Of a stretch of 64,000 nucleotides of DNA, positions 56,921 to 64,000 are shown piece by piece. The notes below the pieces were generated by a model. The model saw only the letters and a program-made list of their open reading frames with translations, ran no database searches and had not been told where the DNA came from. The translations under genes and the position numbers were made by a program. Origin of the DNA: JALEFZ01 sp039817415. GTDB taxonomy: Bacteria; Bacteroidota; Bacteroidia; J057. The stretch spans positions 186,001 through 250,000 of the forward strand of contig JBCBVV010000002.1 in NCBI GenBank assembly GCA_039817415.1, in the 5' to 3' direction. Every line of letters begins with the position of its first letter. Within the stretch, counting starts at the first letter, position 1.

Positions 56921-57445
56921 TTACTGGAATTCCTTGGCATTTTTCCGGACATAAGAAATCACCAATTCTGTCAGGTTTTCAGGATACGTATAGAAAGCCT
57001 CATCAATGTTGTTCCAAATGTCTTTAATTTCCTGGGGTAGCTCATCCATGAATTCTCTTCGTTTTTCTACATCTTTTGGGATAGGAGTGGTCGGAAAGGC
57101 TTTAATGGCTTGTTGGAGAAGGGCAGCAACTTTGGGTGCTTTAATGGCTTGTAGGGCCCTCAGGGTTTCGTGGGCATAAGCACCTGAATTGTTGAAAAAG
57201 TATTGTTCGAATCCACCATTGTTCACTTGCCCTTCTAGCATCTCAATGTAAAGAACATTCTTTTCAAATTCGTTGAGAGGACCAAGCTGGTCATCGCCAT
57301 CAGCCTTTTCCCACAAGGCCTGACCAATCTGGATAACGATTTCAGTTTCATCTTCCAGTCTCAGAATTTGGTCAAGTCTAGATGCCTTGGGGGTGCAGTT
57401 CTGGCAAATCAAGAGGATCAGACATATGGGCAGGATCCATTTCAT
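56921..57445 (-). CDS. DMP19/DUF4375 family lipoprotein
   Basis: A 174-residue protein with a lipoprotein signal (LILLICQNC). The core matches the DMP19 (DUF4375) family: YIEMLEGQVNNGGFEQYFFN, NSGAYAHETLRALQAIKAPK. Neisserial DMP19 is a DNA-mimic protein that binds a repressor, but the family is broad and this copy is predicted to be exported, so that role does not transfer directly. A single gene next to the DUF1801 gene. Confidence 0.78.
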   Translation of the reverse strand: MKWILPICLILLICQNCTPKASRLDQILRLEDETEIVIQIGQALWEKADGDDQLGPLNEFEKNVLYIEMLEGQVNNGGFEQYFFNNSGAYAHETLRALQAIKAPKVAALLQQAIKAFPTTPIPKDVEKRREFMDELPQEIKDIWNNIDEAFYTYPENLTELVISYVRKNAKEFQ

Positions 57446-57474
57446 GTAGGGTAAATGTTAGGTTAAGTGCGTTG

Positions 57475-57864
57475 TTACTGTAAATCTTTTAGGATTTCTT
57501 CTCTTCTGAAACGTATCATTTTGATGATCAGGTCTTTGGGTAAGGGCTTGTTGAAGGGGAACTGTATGGAACCCTTTCCTTGTTTATAGTCTTTTAGCTC
57601 CTCAGCGAATGTGGCCATCACAGTAGGAAAAGGATAAAATCCCACAAATTTGGCATATGCAGCCATCATGATTTGATGATCCCTCTTTCCATTAGGTACA
57701 AGGGTAAAAGAGGGGACTTTGTAATTCGGCATTTCTGTCGCCTCGGGAGCGGCTTCCTTGATGATGGCCCTTAACTCATGTAATACCTTTTGTGCCTGTT
57801 CAGATTGGTCTGCTATGTAGCCATCGACCGTCTCATAAGTTGGCATGGATCCTTTCTTTGCCAT
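57475..57864 (-). CDS. DUF1801 (YdhG-like) domain protein
   Basis: A 129-residue cytoplasmic protein of the DUF1801 family with the typical motif order: MPTYETVDGYI at the start, AAPEATEMPNYKVPSFT, the HQIMMAAYAKFVGFYPFPTV segment, and the ending KGSIQFPFNKPLPKDLIIKM. Function of the family is not settled; it is often near methylation or stress genes. Upstream of the DMP19 gene (29 bp), same strand, possibly co-transcribed. Confidence 0.85.
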   Translation of the reverse strand: MAKKGSMPTYETVDGYIADQSEQAQKVLHELRAIIKEAAPEATEMPNYKVPSFTLVPNGKRDHQIMMAAYAKFVGFYPFPTVMATFAEELKDYKQGKGSIQFPFNKPLPKDLIIKMIRFRREEILKDLQ

Positions 57865-58030
57865 AGGATATTATGTTTTGACTTAAACAGTCTCTCTAAG
57901 AGTAAGATACATATTTAGACGAGGAATCATGTTACATATTTTCGGGCTGGAGAAACTAAGAGATGGAGGCTATCTCCCAGCTAAGCATCAGGAGTTATCC
58001 GATTCATTTTGTCAAACATAATATCAAGTC

Positions 58031-58471
58031 ATGAATAAGCTATTAATCGTTTTTGCATTTCTTTCATTTGCATTTTTCTCCGCTAACGCGCACACTACCT
58101 TGGAAAACAATGGACCTAGCTATGGAGAACAGGATCAAATGGAGGTTGTAAATGTTTTTGTTCATATCAGTGCCGTCAAGAAGGGAAAAGATGGGAAGAG
58201 AGTCGCCAAAATCACCAAGGTTACCATGGGGAAAGGAAAGGCAGCTGGCAACAACGGATTCAAGGCAAAATTGCGTCAAAAAGGGAATAGAATCATGTTT
58301 GAGACCATTGTGATGCCCAAAAATGTTGATCGCCTGATCATGCCTAAAGGTTTCATATTGAATGACAGGATTTCTAAGGCATTGGGTTCTGCCAACAAGA
58401 TTGTTATGTCTGGAGGGTCTACTATGGTGAAGCAGACCGAAAAGAATATGCTTTGGTTTGAGATTCAGTAA
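58031..58471 (+). CDS. Secreted basic protein of unknown function
   Basis: A 146-residue exported protein with signal peptide (LSFAFFSANAH). The mature chain is Lys/Gly/Met-rich (VKKGKDGKRVAKITKVTMGK, MPKNVDRLIMPKGF). No family recognised; the segments look like short beta strands between basic loops, suggesting binding to an anionic polymer. It has its own terminator (58517-58547). Confidence 0.6.
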   Translation: MNKLLIVFAFLSFAFFSANAHTTLENNGPSYGEQDQMEVVNVFVHISAVKKGKDGKRVAKITKVTMGKGKAAGNNGFKAKLRQKGNRIMFETIVMPKNVDRLIMPKGFILNDRISKALGSANKIVMSGGSTMVKQTEKNMLWFEIQ

Positions 58472-58516
58472 GGAGATTCATAGCCAGTTCTGAGCTGGTC
58501 TTTTTGAATATGAAGT

Positions 58517-58547
58517 AATTGGCCAGTGATTCGCTGGCCAATTTTTT
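58517..58547 (+). terminator. Intrinsic terminator after secreted basic protein
   Basis: Perfect 10-bp stem AATTGGCCAG/CTGGCCAATT, 7-nt loop, then TTTT. May serve the convergent DinB gene on the other strand too. Confidence 0.88.
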
Positions 58548-58548
58548 A

Positions 58549-58986
58549 TTACCATCCTATGTAGGAGGGGGGTGTGATTCCTTTTAGCCTCAGATATATG
58601 ATCATTTGACCACGGTGATGACTCAGGTGATTATCCATGGTTTGTATGATAAATTCTTTGGACAAGGTTCCGTAAAAGACTTTGACTTTTTGGGCAAGTT
58701 CATCCTCGTTTGTTCCTTGTAGAAAGGCAATGAAGTCATCAAAAAAGCCATTTAGAGCTTGTACGATTTCTTCTTTGGATTTTGGCTTGAGTTTGTCCAT
58801 TTCCTTTTCCGTTACAAACCTACTGTGTGTGCGAAGCCAGGTCGTAATATGCGAACATTGTGAGCGAAATGACTTGGTTCCTTCAGCTGCTTTGAAATCA
58901 AATTCCTCCTCGGGCATAGCCTGGATTAATTTCAAGGTATAACGTTGGTTCCCTTTCCACCTTTTGATGATTTCTTTTGTTTCCAT
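58549..58986 (-). CDS. DinB family protein
   Basis: A 145-residue four-helix-bundle protein of the DinB/DUF1572 superfamily: WKGNQRYTLKLIQAMPEEEF at the start, CSHITTWLRTHSRF, and DNHLSHHRGQMIIYLRLKG near the end. The three His (in CSHI and LSHHRG) are the expected metal ligands. Members include mycothiol- or bacillithiol-dependent transferases and DNA damage-inducible proteins; which applies cannot be seen from sequence. Confidence 0.85.
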   Translation of the reverse strand: METKEIIKRWKGNQRYTLKLIQAMPEEEFDFKAAEGTKSFRSQCSHITTWLRTHSRFVTEKEMDKLKPKSKEEIVQALNGFFDDFIAFLQGTNEDELAQKVKVFYGTLSKEFIIQTMDNHLSHHRGQMIIYLRLKGITPPSYIGW

Positions 58987-59035
58987 CTTTCAAATTTATT
59001 TGATCAAGTTGGACTGAAGAATAGCCCTATTTCAA

Positions 59036-59452
59036 TCAGCCACCAGCCCATGTATCTACATGGGAGATCCCTTCAAATTCAACATGCCAACCAAAGTCCT
59101 CGTTTTCGGAAACACCTAAAACAAAGCTCCATTTGTGATTGTGCCAAGGCTCATCCTTGTTAGAGTCCATTCCTAGCCAGATAGTAGGTCTCACCATAAC
59201 TCTTTCTAGCTCTGATTGGGGAAGTTGACTGTAGTTCAAAATTTCTTGCTCGATGAGGGGAGCGACCTCTTGCCAATCTTGATCAATGATGTCTAAGGTT
59301 TTCCACTGTTCTTCAAAAATCTCTCTTTCTGCTTGATCAGAATCAATGGTAGTATCTACATGTATGCTAATGGGCATGTTCAAAAAAGAAAGATCGGCTT
59401 CTTTCCACACCCAACTAGCTTCTATGCAAATAAATTTGCTGCGATCAATCAT
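59036..59452 (-). CDS. Protein of unknown function
   Basis: About 138 residues from the ATG at 59452 (MIDRSKFICIEASW). No signal peptide or membrane helix. The C-terminal half has WHNHKWSFVLGVSENEDFGW and WHVEFEGISHVDTW, rich in Trp and His. No family recognised. It is a single gene in a sparse region with a degraded hydrolase fragment upstream. Confidence 0.6.
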   Translation of the reverse strand: MIDRSKFICIEASWVWKEADLSFLNMPISIHVDTTIDSDQAEREIFEEQWKTLDIIDQDWQEVAPLIEQEILNYSQLPQSELERVMVRPTIWLGMDSNKDEPWHNHKWSFVLGVSENEDFGWHVEFEGISHVDTWAGG

Positions 59453-59604
59453 ATGGATGAAATATGGAAAAAGCACCTATCAGTTTCAAACTTAGAGGCA
59501 CTTTTTTGTGTATCACTGCCTGAAGTCTCGAAAGAGGGGAAAGATTCCTTTGCAAGTTGTATCGGTCTTTTCTTGAAAGGTATATACGCTATTATAGTCT
59601 CCAG

Positions 59605-59847
59605 CTAAAATGGCCAATAGAAGTATCCAGGTTGTAATCCTCTTTCTGCCTCTATAACTGGCAAAGGTATGTTTCGTCCACATGCCTGAATGTGAAGTTT
59701 ATGACCCCCTATATTCACCAATTGACCTATCGGTTGTGTGAATCTCAGTCCTAGAAAAGAGAATGATAAGCCTACGAATACGATACATATAAGGATAGTT
59801 CCTACCGGCAAGACAAGCCAATTCGATGTTTCTTTGATCCTCTTCAT
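59605..59847 (-). pseudogene. Truncated alpha/beta hydrolase N-terminus
   Basis: An 80-codon frame with a transmembrane helix (VLPVGTILICIVFVGLSF) followed by VNIGGHKLHIQACGRN and PLPVIEAERGLQPGYFYW. The second part resembles the first strands of membrane-anchored alpha/beta hydrolases (VDVGGxKLHxxCxG, then a PTVVLEAGLG-like segment), then a stop. None of the nucleophile or His regions follow in any frame before the next gene. Best read as a remnant of a larger hydrolase gene broken by deletion, although expression of a short membrane peptide cannot be excluded. Confidence 0.55.
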
Positions 59848-60208
59848 GATTATTTTTCTATATGATTGTACCCAACTGCTTCAAACCTACAATCATGATG
59901 TGTTTCCTTATAATTTTTGTGATGAATAGAAGCAAGGATGGGACGAAACATTCATATTGGTACCTGAGATTCATATAGATAGAAAATAGCAGAATTGGAC
60001 ATGAAAGGGGGGAAGTTGATGAGCTTGGATCATAAATTGATGGAGAGTTTATCTGAAATACATAGAAGGTCCTTTCCTTTTTCAAACTTCTTTTGTCCAA
60101 AAGAAAGACTCTTCAAAACATGAGTTGAATAGCGCTGAATGTTGCTTATTTAGAATTTGTCTAAATAATTTTTATTAGCCTGTAATCCTACGTATTTTCG
60201 AAGCGATC
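59848..60208. other. 361-bp intergenic region with inverted repeat
   Basis: No convincing gene. The notable element is a 9-5-9 inverted repeat at 60146-60168, 41 nt upstream of the membrane-protein gene at 60209. A TATTTTCG (60193-60200) resembles a -7 element but lies too close to the start codon. Confidence 0.4.
60146..60168. promoter_or_regulatory. Inverted repeat upstream of membrane protein/HhH operon
   Basis: TTATTTAGA-ATTTG-TCTAAATAA, perfect 9-bp arms, 40 nt before the ATG at 60209. Likely operator of an unlinked regulator or a weak hairpin. Confidence 0.5.
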
Positions 60209-60646
60209 ATGCAAAAGGAATTAAGACATAGCACACAGCTTCAATTGACAAGGCTTATCATTTTCGCCCTCCTGTTTATGATGGTGGGAACAGCTATGGA
60301 ACTGTACCTCTTGAATCATTTTGAGGATACGCTCCAATTGATTCCCTTAATCTGTATTGGAGGCTCTTTACTTATTTTCCTGATCTTATTCTTTCGACAG
60401 ACAAAACCCTTGCTAGTTCTTTTTAAGTTAATCCTCGGACTAACAGCAGCGAGTGGCCTATACGGTTGCTTTTTGCATATGAAGGCCAATTTTGAATTTG
60501 AACAGGAAATGACGCCAACGGGAGATACTTGGGATTTGTTGATGGAGAGTTTTTCGGGTGCCTTGCCGGCGCTTGCTCCTGCTAGCATGATTGTTCTTTC
60601 ACTAATCGGTTACGCATATTTAATTCTGATAAAACAAAAACAATGA
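60209..60646 (+). CDS. Four-helix membrane protein, unknown
   Basis: A 145-residue membrane protein with four helices (LTRLIIFALLFMMVGTAMEL, LIPLICIGGSLLIFLILFF, LLVLFKLILGLTAASGLYGC, LAPASMIVLSLIGYAYLIL). No named family. Its last four bases (ATGA) overlap the start of the HhH lipoprotein, so the two genes are translationally coupled and probably act together at the membrane. Confidence 0.72.
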   Translation: MQKELRHSTQLQLTRLIIFALLFMMVGTAMELYLLNHFEDTLQLIPLICIGGSLLIFLILFFRQTKPLLVLFKLILGLTAASGLYGCFLHMKANFEFEQEMTPTGDTWDLLMESFSGALPALAPASMIVLSLIGYAYLILIKQKQ

Positions 60647-61332
60647 GACGATTCACCACATGGGTTCTTGTTGCTGCCCTCCTTAGTCTGATGGCAGTAG
60701 CTTGTCAGGCGCCAGCCAACAAGGAAAATGCTGAAGGTACTGAAAACAGCAAGGCTGAGCAGAAGGACGAGCAGACTATTCCTACTACACCTGCCAAGGT
60801 TCTAAATGCAAACCTTGCAACGGAAGCAGATATGAAAGGAATGGGGCTATCAGCAGATTTGATTGCTCAGGTTTTGGACAAAAGACCTTTCGTTACCATG
60901 AATGAGCTTGATGCGCTAGTAGGTGACGAGGCAAACAAGGAAGAGCTTTACAAAAAAGTATTTGTCCCTTTTAACCTAAACACAACTGCGGAGGATGATT
61001 TCAAGATGATTCCTGGTGTGGGAGATCGTATGGCTCACGAATTCGAAGAGTATAGACCTTACACAAGCATCCAGCAATTCAGAAAAGAAATTGGCAAATA
61101 CGTTGATGCAGAGGTTGTCGCAGGGTATGAGGATTATGTATTCGTTCCAGTGGAATTGAATTCAGCTACGGAAGCGGATATCAAAGCGCTTCCTGGTGTA
61201 GGTGACCGCATGGCACATGAATTTGAAGAATACAGACCCTACAAAAATATGGAGCAATTCAGAAAAGAGATTGGTAAATACGTAGACGACAAGGAACTCG
61301 AAAGACTTGCGCGTTTCGTTTATATCAAGTAA
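60643..61332 (+). CDS. Lipoprotein with tandem helix-hairpin-helix (ComEA-like) repeats
   Basis: A 229-residue lipoprotein (LMAVAC lipobox, Cys21) with an acidic linker and three HhH units. Units two and three (residues about 111-165 and 171-225) are near-identical at protein level, both containing PGVGDRMAHEFEEYRPY; unit one is diverged. ComEA-type HhH domains bind DNA in the periplasm. Without a transport operon nearby, DNA uptake is only a suggestion; a structural or sensing role is also possible. A strong terminator follows at 61345-61384. Translationally coupled to the preceding membrane protein. Confidence 0.85.
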   Translation: MRRFTTWVLVAALLSLMAVACQAPANKENAEGTENSKAEQKDEQTIPTTPAKVLNANLATEADMKGMGLSADLIAQVLDKRPFVTMNELDALVGDEANKEELYKKVFVPFNLNTTAEDDFKMIPGVGDRMAHEFEEYRPYTSIQQFRKEIGKYVDAEVVAGYEDYVFVPVELNSATEADIKALPGVGDRMAHEFEEYRPYKNMEQFRKEIGKYVDDKELERLARFVYIK

Positions 61333-61344
61333 TCCGAACGACTA

Positions 61345-61384
61345 TCGCCATCGCCAAGATGAAACTGGCGATGGCGAATTTATA
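61345..61384 (+). terminator. Intrinsic terminator after HhH lipoprotein
   Basis: Perfect 12-bp stem TCGCCATCGCCA/TGGCGATGGCGA, 9-nt loop, followed by ATTTAT. Confidence 0.88.
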
Positions 61385-61518
61385 AAATGCACATTGGGTA
61401 TGGGCAGAGGCCATTCTAATAGATGTTAGCCCTAGTGAGTCCTAGAAAGGAAATGTCTCTCCTGCAAAGAAGTTACCACTTAAATTGGACTTGGCTACCG
61501 GGAAAACCTAAGGTAAAA

Positions 61519-62670
61519 TCAATCCTGCCAAAAGATATCCGAAACAGGAATTTCCTTCTTCCTACCTACTTCAAAGGGATTGAATCCTTGTTTGGCGAAT
61601 ATATACCAGGCTCCCCCAGAGATAGCAATGTTGCTTTCAGCTCCCTTCCACAAGGGATCAGTTCCATAGGTCGTTCCAAGGTTGCTGGCATAGGGAAAGC
61701 CAGAGGATTCAGGGAAAAAGCTGCTTGCTAGAAGGATTTTTTCCATTTCTGCGAGATAGAATTCTTTTTCCTCCTCCATATCGGCGAGTCCAAATGCAGT
61801 GGCCATTTGCCCGGTTCCTTCTAGCCAAACCGCATCCTTATCTTCATCAAAACAATAGCCAGTTATTAGAGATCCTGTAACTGTGCTTTGGGTATTGACA
61901 TAACGGTCTGCTGAGGTCAAAGCGGAAATAGGATAGTCCTCAAAGATCATGTAGCTCCAAGGATGAAGGTCCATGGCATACAAATAGGGAGGATTGGTGG
62001 GCCAGGCAACGAGGTTTCTATCCGTTTCATCCCAACGGTCTTTTTCAAGGAAATCAAGTAATTGCACATGAAAGTCCGTATAGCCTGGAATCGCATTGAA
62101 GGCGTCAATATTGCCCTCTGATACTTTGTAGTTCAATCGAAAGTTGCTGGCATTGTAGCCTGCAAATAAACCACCATCTGAGTCTTGTAAGCTGATTAAC
62201 CAATCGGCTATTTCCTTACTCAAGAGATCATAAGTGGTATTTCCCGTTTGCGCTTTATAATTGTTCAACGCGATTAAGAGCCATGCATTGTCGCCCATCC
62301 ATCGATGATTGCCCGCTACTCCGTTGCTATCTCTGAATTGGGCGAATCCTCCTACATCCTTGCGTAATTCTGATTCAATTTGGCCGTTAAAATAATCGAA
62401 GATTTTTTCAGCTTTATTGTAATCTTCCTTTAGCATAAAAACCAATGCAGCCAAGGCATTGTCATAGAGGGAAACGATATTTCCCCTTTCTACGCTTTCT
62501 AGTAATCCATTGGATAATTGTTGGTTTTCAAACCAGTTGATGATTTGTATTTCTGTTTGGCTAAAAGTTGGGGGAGGAGTAGGAGTTTCAATGGGATCCT
62601 CCAAAGGTTCCTCTTGCCTGCATGAGAGGAGAAAAAGTGGAATAAGGAAGTATAATAGCTTGAATTTCAT
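61519..62670 (-). CDS. Lipoprotein with six-hairpin (alpha/alpha toroid)-like domain
   Basis: A 383-residue lipoprotein (IPLFLLSC signal) with a long helical repeat domain. Segments such as NWFENQQLSNGLLESV, SLYDNALAALVFMLKEDY, DNAWLLIALNNYKAQTGN, WLISLQDSDGGLFAGY and VWLEGTGQMATAFGLAD recur at the spacing of (alpha/alpha)6 glycosidases and related enzymes. It may hydrolyse or bind an oligosaccharide; catalytic residues are not identified. Family only by structural pattern. Confidence 0.6.
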   Translation of the reverse strand: MKFKLLYFLIPLFLLSCRQEEPLEDPIETPTPPPTFSQTEIQIINWFENQQLSNGLLESVERGNIVSLYDNALAALVFMLKEDYNKAEKIFDYFNGQIESELRKDVGGFAQFRDSNGVAGNHRWMGDNAWLLIALNNYKAQTGNTTYDLLSKEIADWLISLQDSDGGLFAGYNASNFRLNYKVSEGNIDAFNAIPGYTDFHVQLLDFLEKDRWDETDRNLVAWPTNPPYLYAMDLHPWSYMIFEDYPISALTSADRYVNTQSTVTGSLITGYCFDEDKDAVWLEGTGQMATAFGLADMEEEKEFYLAEMEKILLASSFFPESSGFPYASNLGTTYGTDPLWKGAESNIAISGGAWYIFAKQGFNPFEVGRKKEIPVSDIFWQD

Positions 62671-62796
62671 GAATCTAAATAAGTCTCAATCTGCCCAGTT
62701 CAATTCCTAAAATAACATAAAAAATTAAGGCTCTTTTTCCTGATCCTCTAATCATAATCATTAAGTTCAGAGGATAACATGATGGTCAACAGCTTT

Positions 62797-63297
62797 TTAG
62801 AATTTGACCAATACCTTATCTCGCATGACGGAATGATGGGCAAAGTCATCCTCTTGGCTGTAGGCCATGTGCATAAAAAACGTCTTCCCGCTTTCGAGTT
62901 GCTGGTGGAATTCGCTATTCGGGAAACGAGCTAAATTGAAGGAAATTTCTGTTCGCTTTCCTTTTTCTTTTCCTAGAAAGTGGTTAACAGCGGTTTTTCC
63001 TCCCAACTCCTCGATCTTGGGCACCAGACCGGGCCTCATGGTGTAAAAATCTACAACCTCAACCTCTCCCTCAACTATCCTGCCTATCAAGAAAGTACTG
63101 CCGCTCAATTGATCCTTTGCATGTAAGCCAATGGCCACCCAACCTCTTGTAGGGGCATTGAGGGTAAATTCGATGTGGTCATCATGAACTTGATAGGACA
63201 CCTTCATGCCATTCTTTTCAACGGAATGGTGTTGTTGGGCGGAAAGGTGAGTAACACAAATAGCAAGCAGGAGGGTAAGAGCAGCAAGAATTTTCAT
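62797..63297 (-). CDS. Secreted DOMON domain protein
   Basis: A 166-residue exported protein with signal peptide (LLLAICVTHLSAQ). The mature part is a DOMON domain (HIEFTLNAPTRGWVAIGLHA, GSTFLIGRIVEGEVEVVDFY, FNLARFPNSEFHQQLESGK), a beta-sandwich that binds heme or sugars. Met residues fitting a heme-ligand role occur (MRPGL, HMAYS), so an electron-transfer role is possible. A single gene, same strand as the toroid lipoprotein. Confidence 0.85.
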   Translation of the reverse strand: MKILAALTLLLAICVTHLSAQQHHSVEKNGMKVSYQVHDDHIEFTLNAPTRGWVAIGLHAKDQLSGSTFLIGRIVEGEVEVVDFYTMRPGLVPKIEELGGKTAVNHFLGKEKGKRTEISFNLARFPNSEFHQQLESGKTFFMHMAYSQEDDFAHHSVMRDKVLVKF

Positions 63298-63435
63298 GAT
63301 AATTTGTTGTTAAAAATTATCGTATTAATAATGGTTTGATCCCATTCGAAATTGGCAAAACAATTACTTGGTTTCCAGTTTTAAAATCTGATATTAATCA
63401 AAGGAGTTTTCCACCAACATATTTTCCCAGATATC

Positions 63436-64000
63436 TCAATAATATTTATATTTTTTCAGGTGGAGTCCAAGCAAATCATCCAATTTTTGATTACTGGCTG
63501 CGTGCTGATTCATGATGCCATTTCTGTACTTCTCTTTCAAACAGTCTCCCTTTACATAAATGAATTTATCCAGTCCATTTTGAAGGATATTTCTTACTGT
63601 AATTTTTGAGCTCAATAGGAGTAATAAGCCCAATACCTTGTTTTTTTTATAATGTCTTAGCAAGTATTCTCTGAATGGCGTTTGAGGTATCAATCCAAAA
63701 CCAGAGTTCGATTTAATTTTGAACAGTCTATTAAGAACTCTTGCCAAAGAGATAGATAGCTTTGAAATACTTCTGTTAGAGCTCGATTTTGCCGAGATAG
63801 AAATATTGAGAGAATCTTCGTCTAGGAAGGTGGCCAATTTTTCCAGAAAAAGTTCCTTATCATCTTTGATTAACTCGTAAGGAATAAGGGTCACATTTTC
63901 TTGGCCAAAAACATGACTAAGGTAGTTGTATATATCTAGGTAATTCAGGCTATGAATGTCGAGATTTATTCCATGCTTGAAGGTATAAGGCTTATAGGAG
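63436..64000 (-). CDS. Sulfotransferase-like protein, 5' end beyond window
   Basis: The frame is open at the window edge; 187 codons are visible before the stop at 63436. The segment SLNYLDIYNYLSHVFGQENV followed by LIPYELIKDDKELFLEKL matches the region of PAPS-dependent sulfotransferases in which the substrate-side helix precedes a VLxYExL-like strand; the 5' PAPS-binding loop lies outside the window. The remaining C-terminal part is basic and helical (RVLNRLFKIKS, KITVRNILQNG). Likely transfers sulfate to a surface glycan or metabolite. Evidence is partial because the N-terminus is missing. Confidence 0.6.
   Translation of the reverse strand, partial: SYKPYTFKHGINLDIHSLNYLDIYNYLSHVFGQENVTLIPYELIKDDKELFLEKLATFLDEDSLNISISAKSSSNRSISKLSISLARVLNRLFKIKSNSGFGLIPQTPFREYLLRHYKKNKVLGLLLLLSSKITVRNILQNGLDKFIYVKGDCLKEKYRNGIMNQHAASNQKLDDLLGLHLKKYKYY

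Noticed and set aside
56758..56952. 64-codon minus-strand frame with a hydrophobic stretch
   Set aside because: Overlaps the end of the DMP19 gene and has no start support; the hydrophobic stretch is short.
59858..60100. 80-codon frame on the minus strand
   Set aside because: Odd composition with no signal, domain or start context; overlaps a promoter-like region.
1..64000. tRNA, rRNA, CRISPR, insertion sequence or prophage features
   Set aside because: No transposase, integrase, repeat array or RNA gene could be identified by eye on either strand.

Overview
The window looks like chromosome of a free-living, probably marine or sediment, member of the Bacteroidota (Saprospirales/Cytophagales-like). 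The evidence is the large number of secreted proteins and lipoproteins with signal peptides ending in AQ or a lipobox Cys, two proteins with type IX secretion C-terminal sorting domains, promoter elements resembling TAnnTTTG, LytS/LytTR signalling, many Crp/Fnr and AraC regulators, and weak or absent Shine-Dalgarno sequences. There are no rRNA or tRNA genes, insertion sequences, CRISPR arrays or phage genes. Most genes are on the minus strand, singly or in two- or three-gene runs. The genes cut by the window edges are a GH5 glucanase (left) and a sulfotransferase-like gene (right).

Layout. 1-8 kb: GH5 endoglucanase, secreted or lipoprotein unknowns, DUF1801 protein, Vat/CatB-like acetyltransferase, alpha/beta hydrolase, serine beta-lactamase-like hydrolase, HEVVH metallopeptidase. 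8-12 kb: TetR/SDR module with paired operators, GH26/mutarotase pair, O-methyltransferase. 12-22 kb: AraC with a four-domain lipoprotein, APH-like kinase, 1151-aa phosphorylase-like toroid protein, exonuclease, WYL regulator with a SnoaL protein. 22-36 kb: propeller lipoprotein, isocitrate dehydrogenase, racemase lacking catalytic Cys, Crp/Fnr-hydrolase module, TspO-like protein, ankyrin/PD40 protein, DUF418 and class A beta-lactamase overlap, and a small lipoprotein missed by length cut-offs. 36-45 kb: two type IX-secreted esterases, AraC, SDR, second Crp/Fnr module, peroxiredoxin pair. 45-52.5 kb (plus strand): third Crp/Fnr, a 2,4-diacetylphloroglucinol hydrolase-like/FAD oxidase fusion, a small membrane protein, a membrane-tailed sulfatase, and a LytS/LytTR system. 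52-64 kb: YwqK-like MORN protein, short M1 peptidase, LCIB/theta-type carbonic anhydrase, zinc-finger protein, DMP19, DUF1801, DinB, HhH lipoprotein, DOMON protein, sulfotransferase.

The most notable organisation is a repeated one-regulator/one-target design. Three unrelated Crp/Fnr genes are each followed, on the same strand, by a different palindrome just after the regulator stop codon. Each palindrome ends about 54-60 nt before the start codon of the next gene and is centred about 42-44 nt before the transcription start inferred from a TAnnTTTG-like element, the position expected for class II Crp/Fnr activation. TetR-SDR, WYL-SnoaL and AraC-lipoprotein pairs in the same window also carry palindromes or repeated half-sites in the gap between regulator and target. 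The most unusual single protein is the PhlG-like/FAD oxidase fusion controlled by one of these modules.
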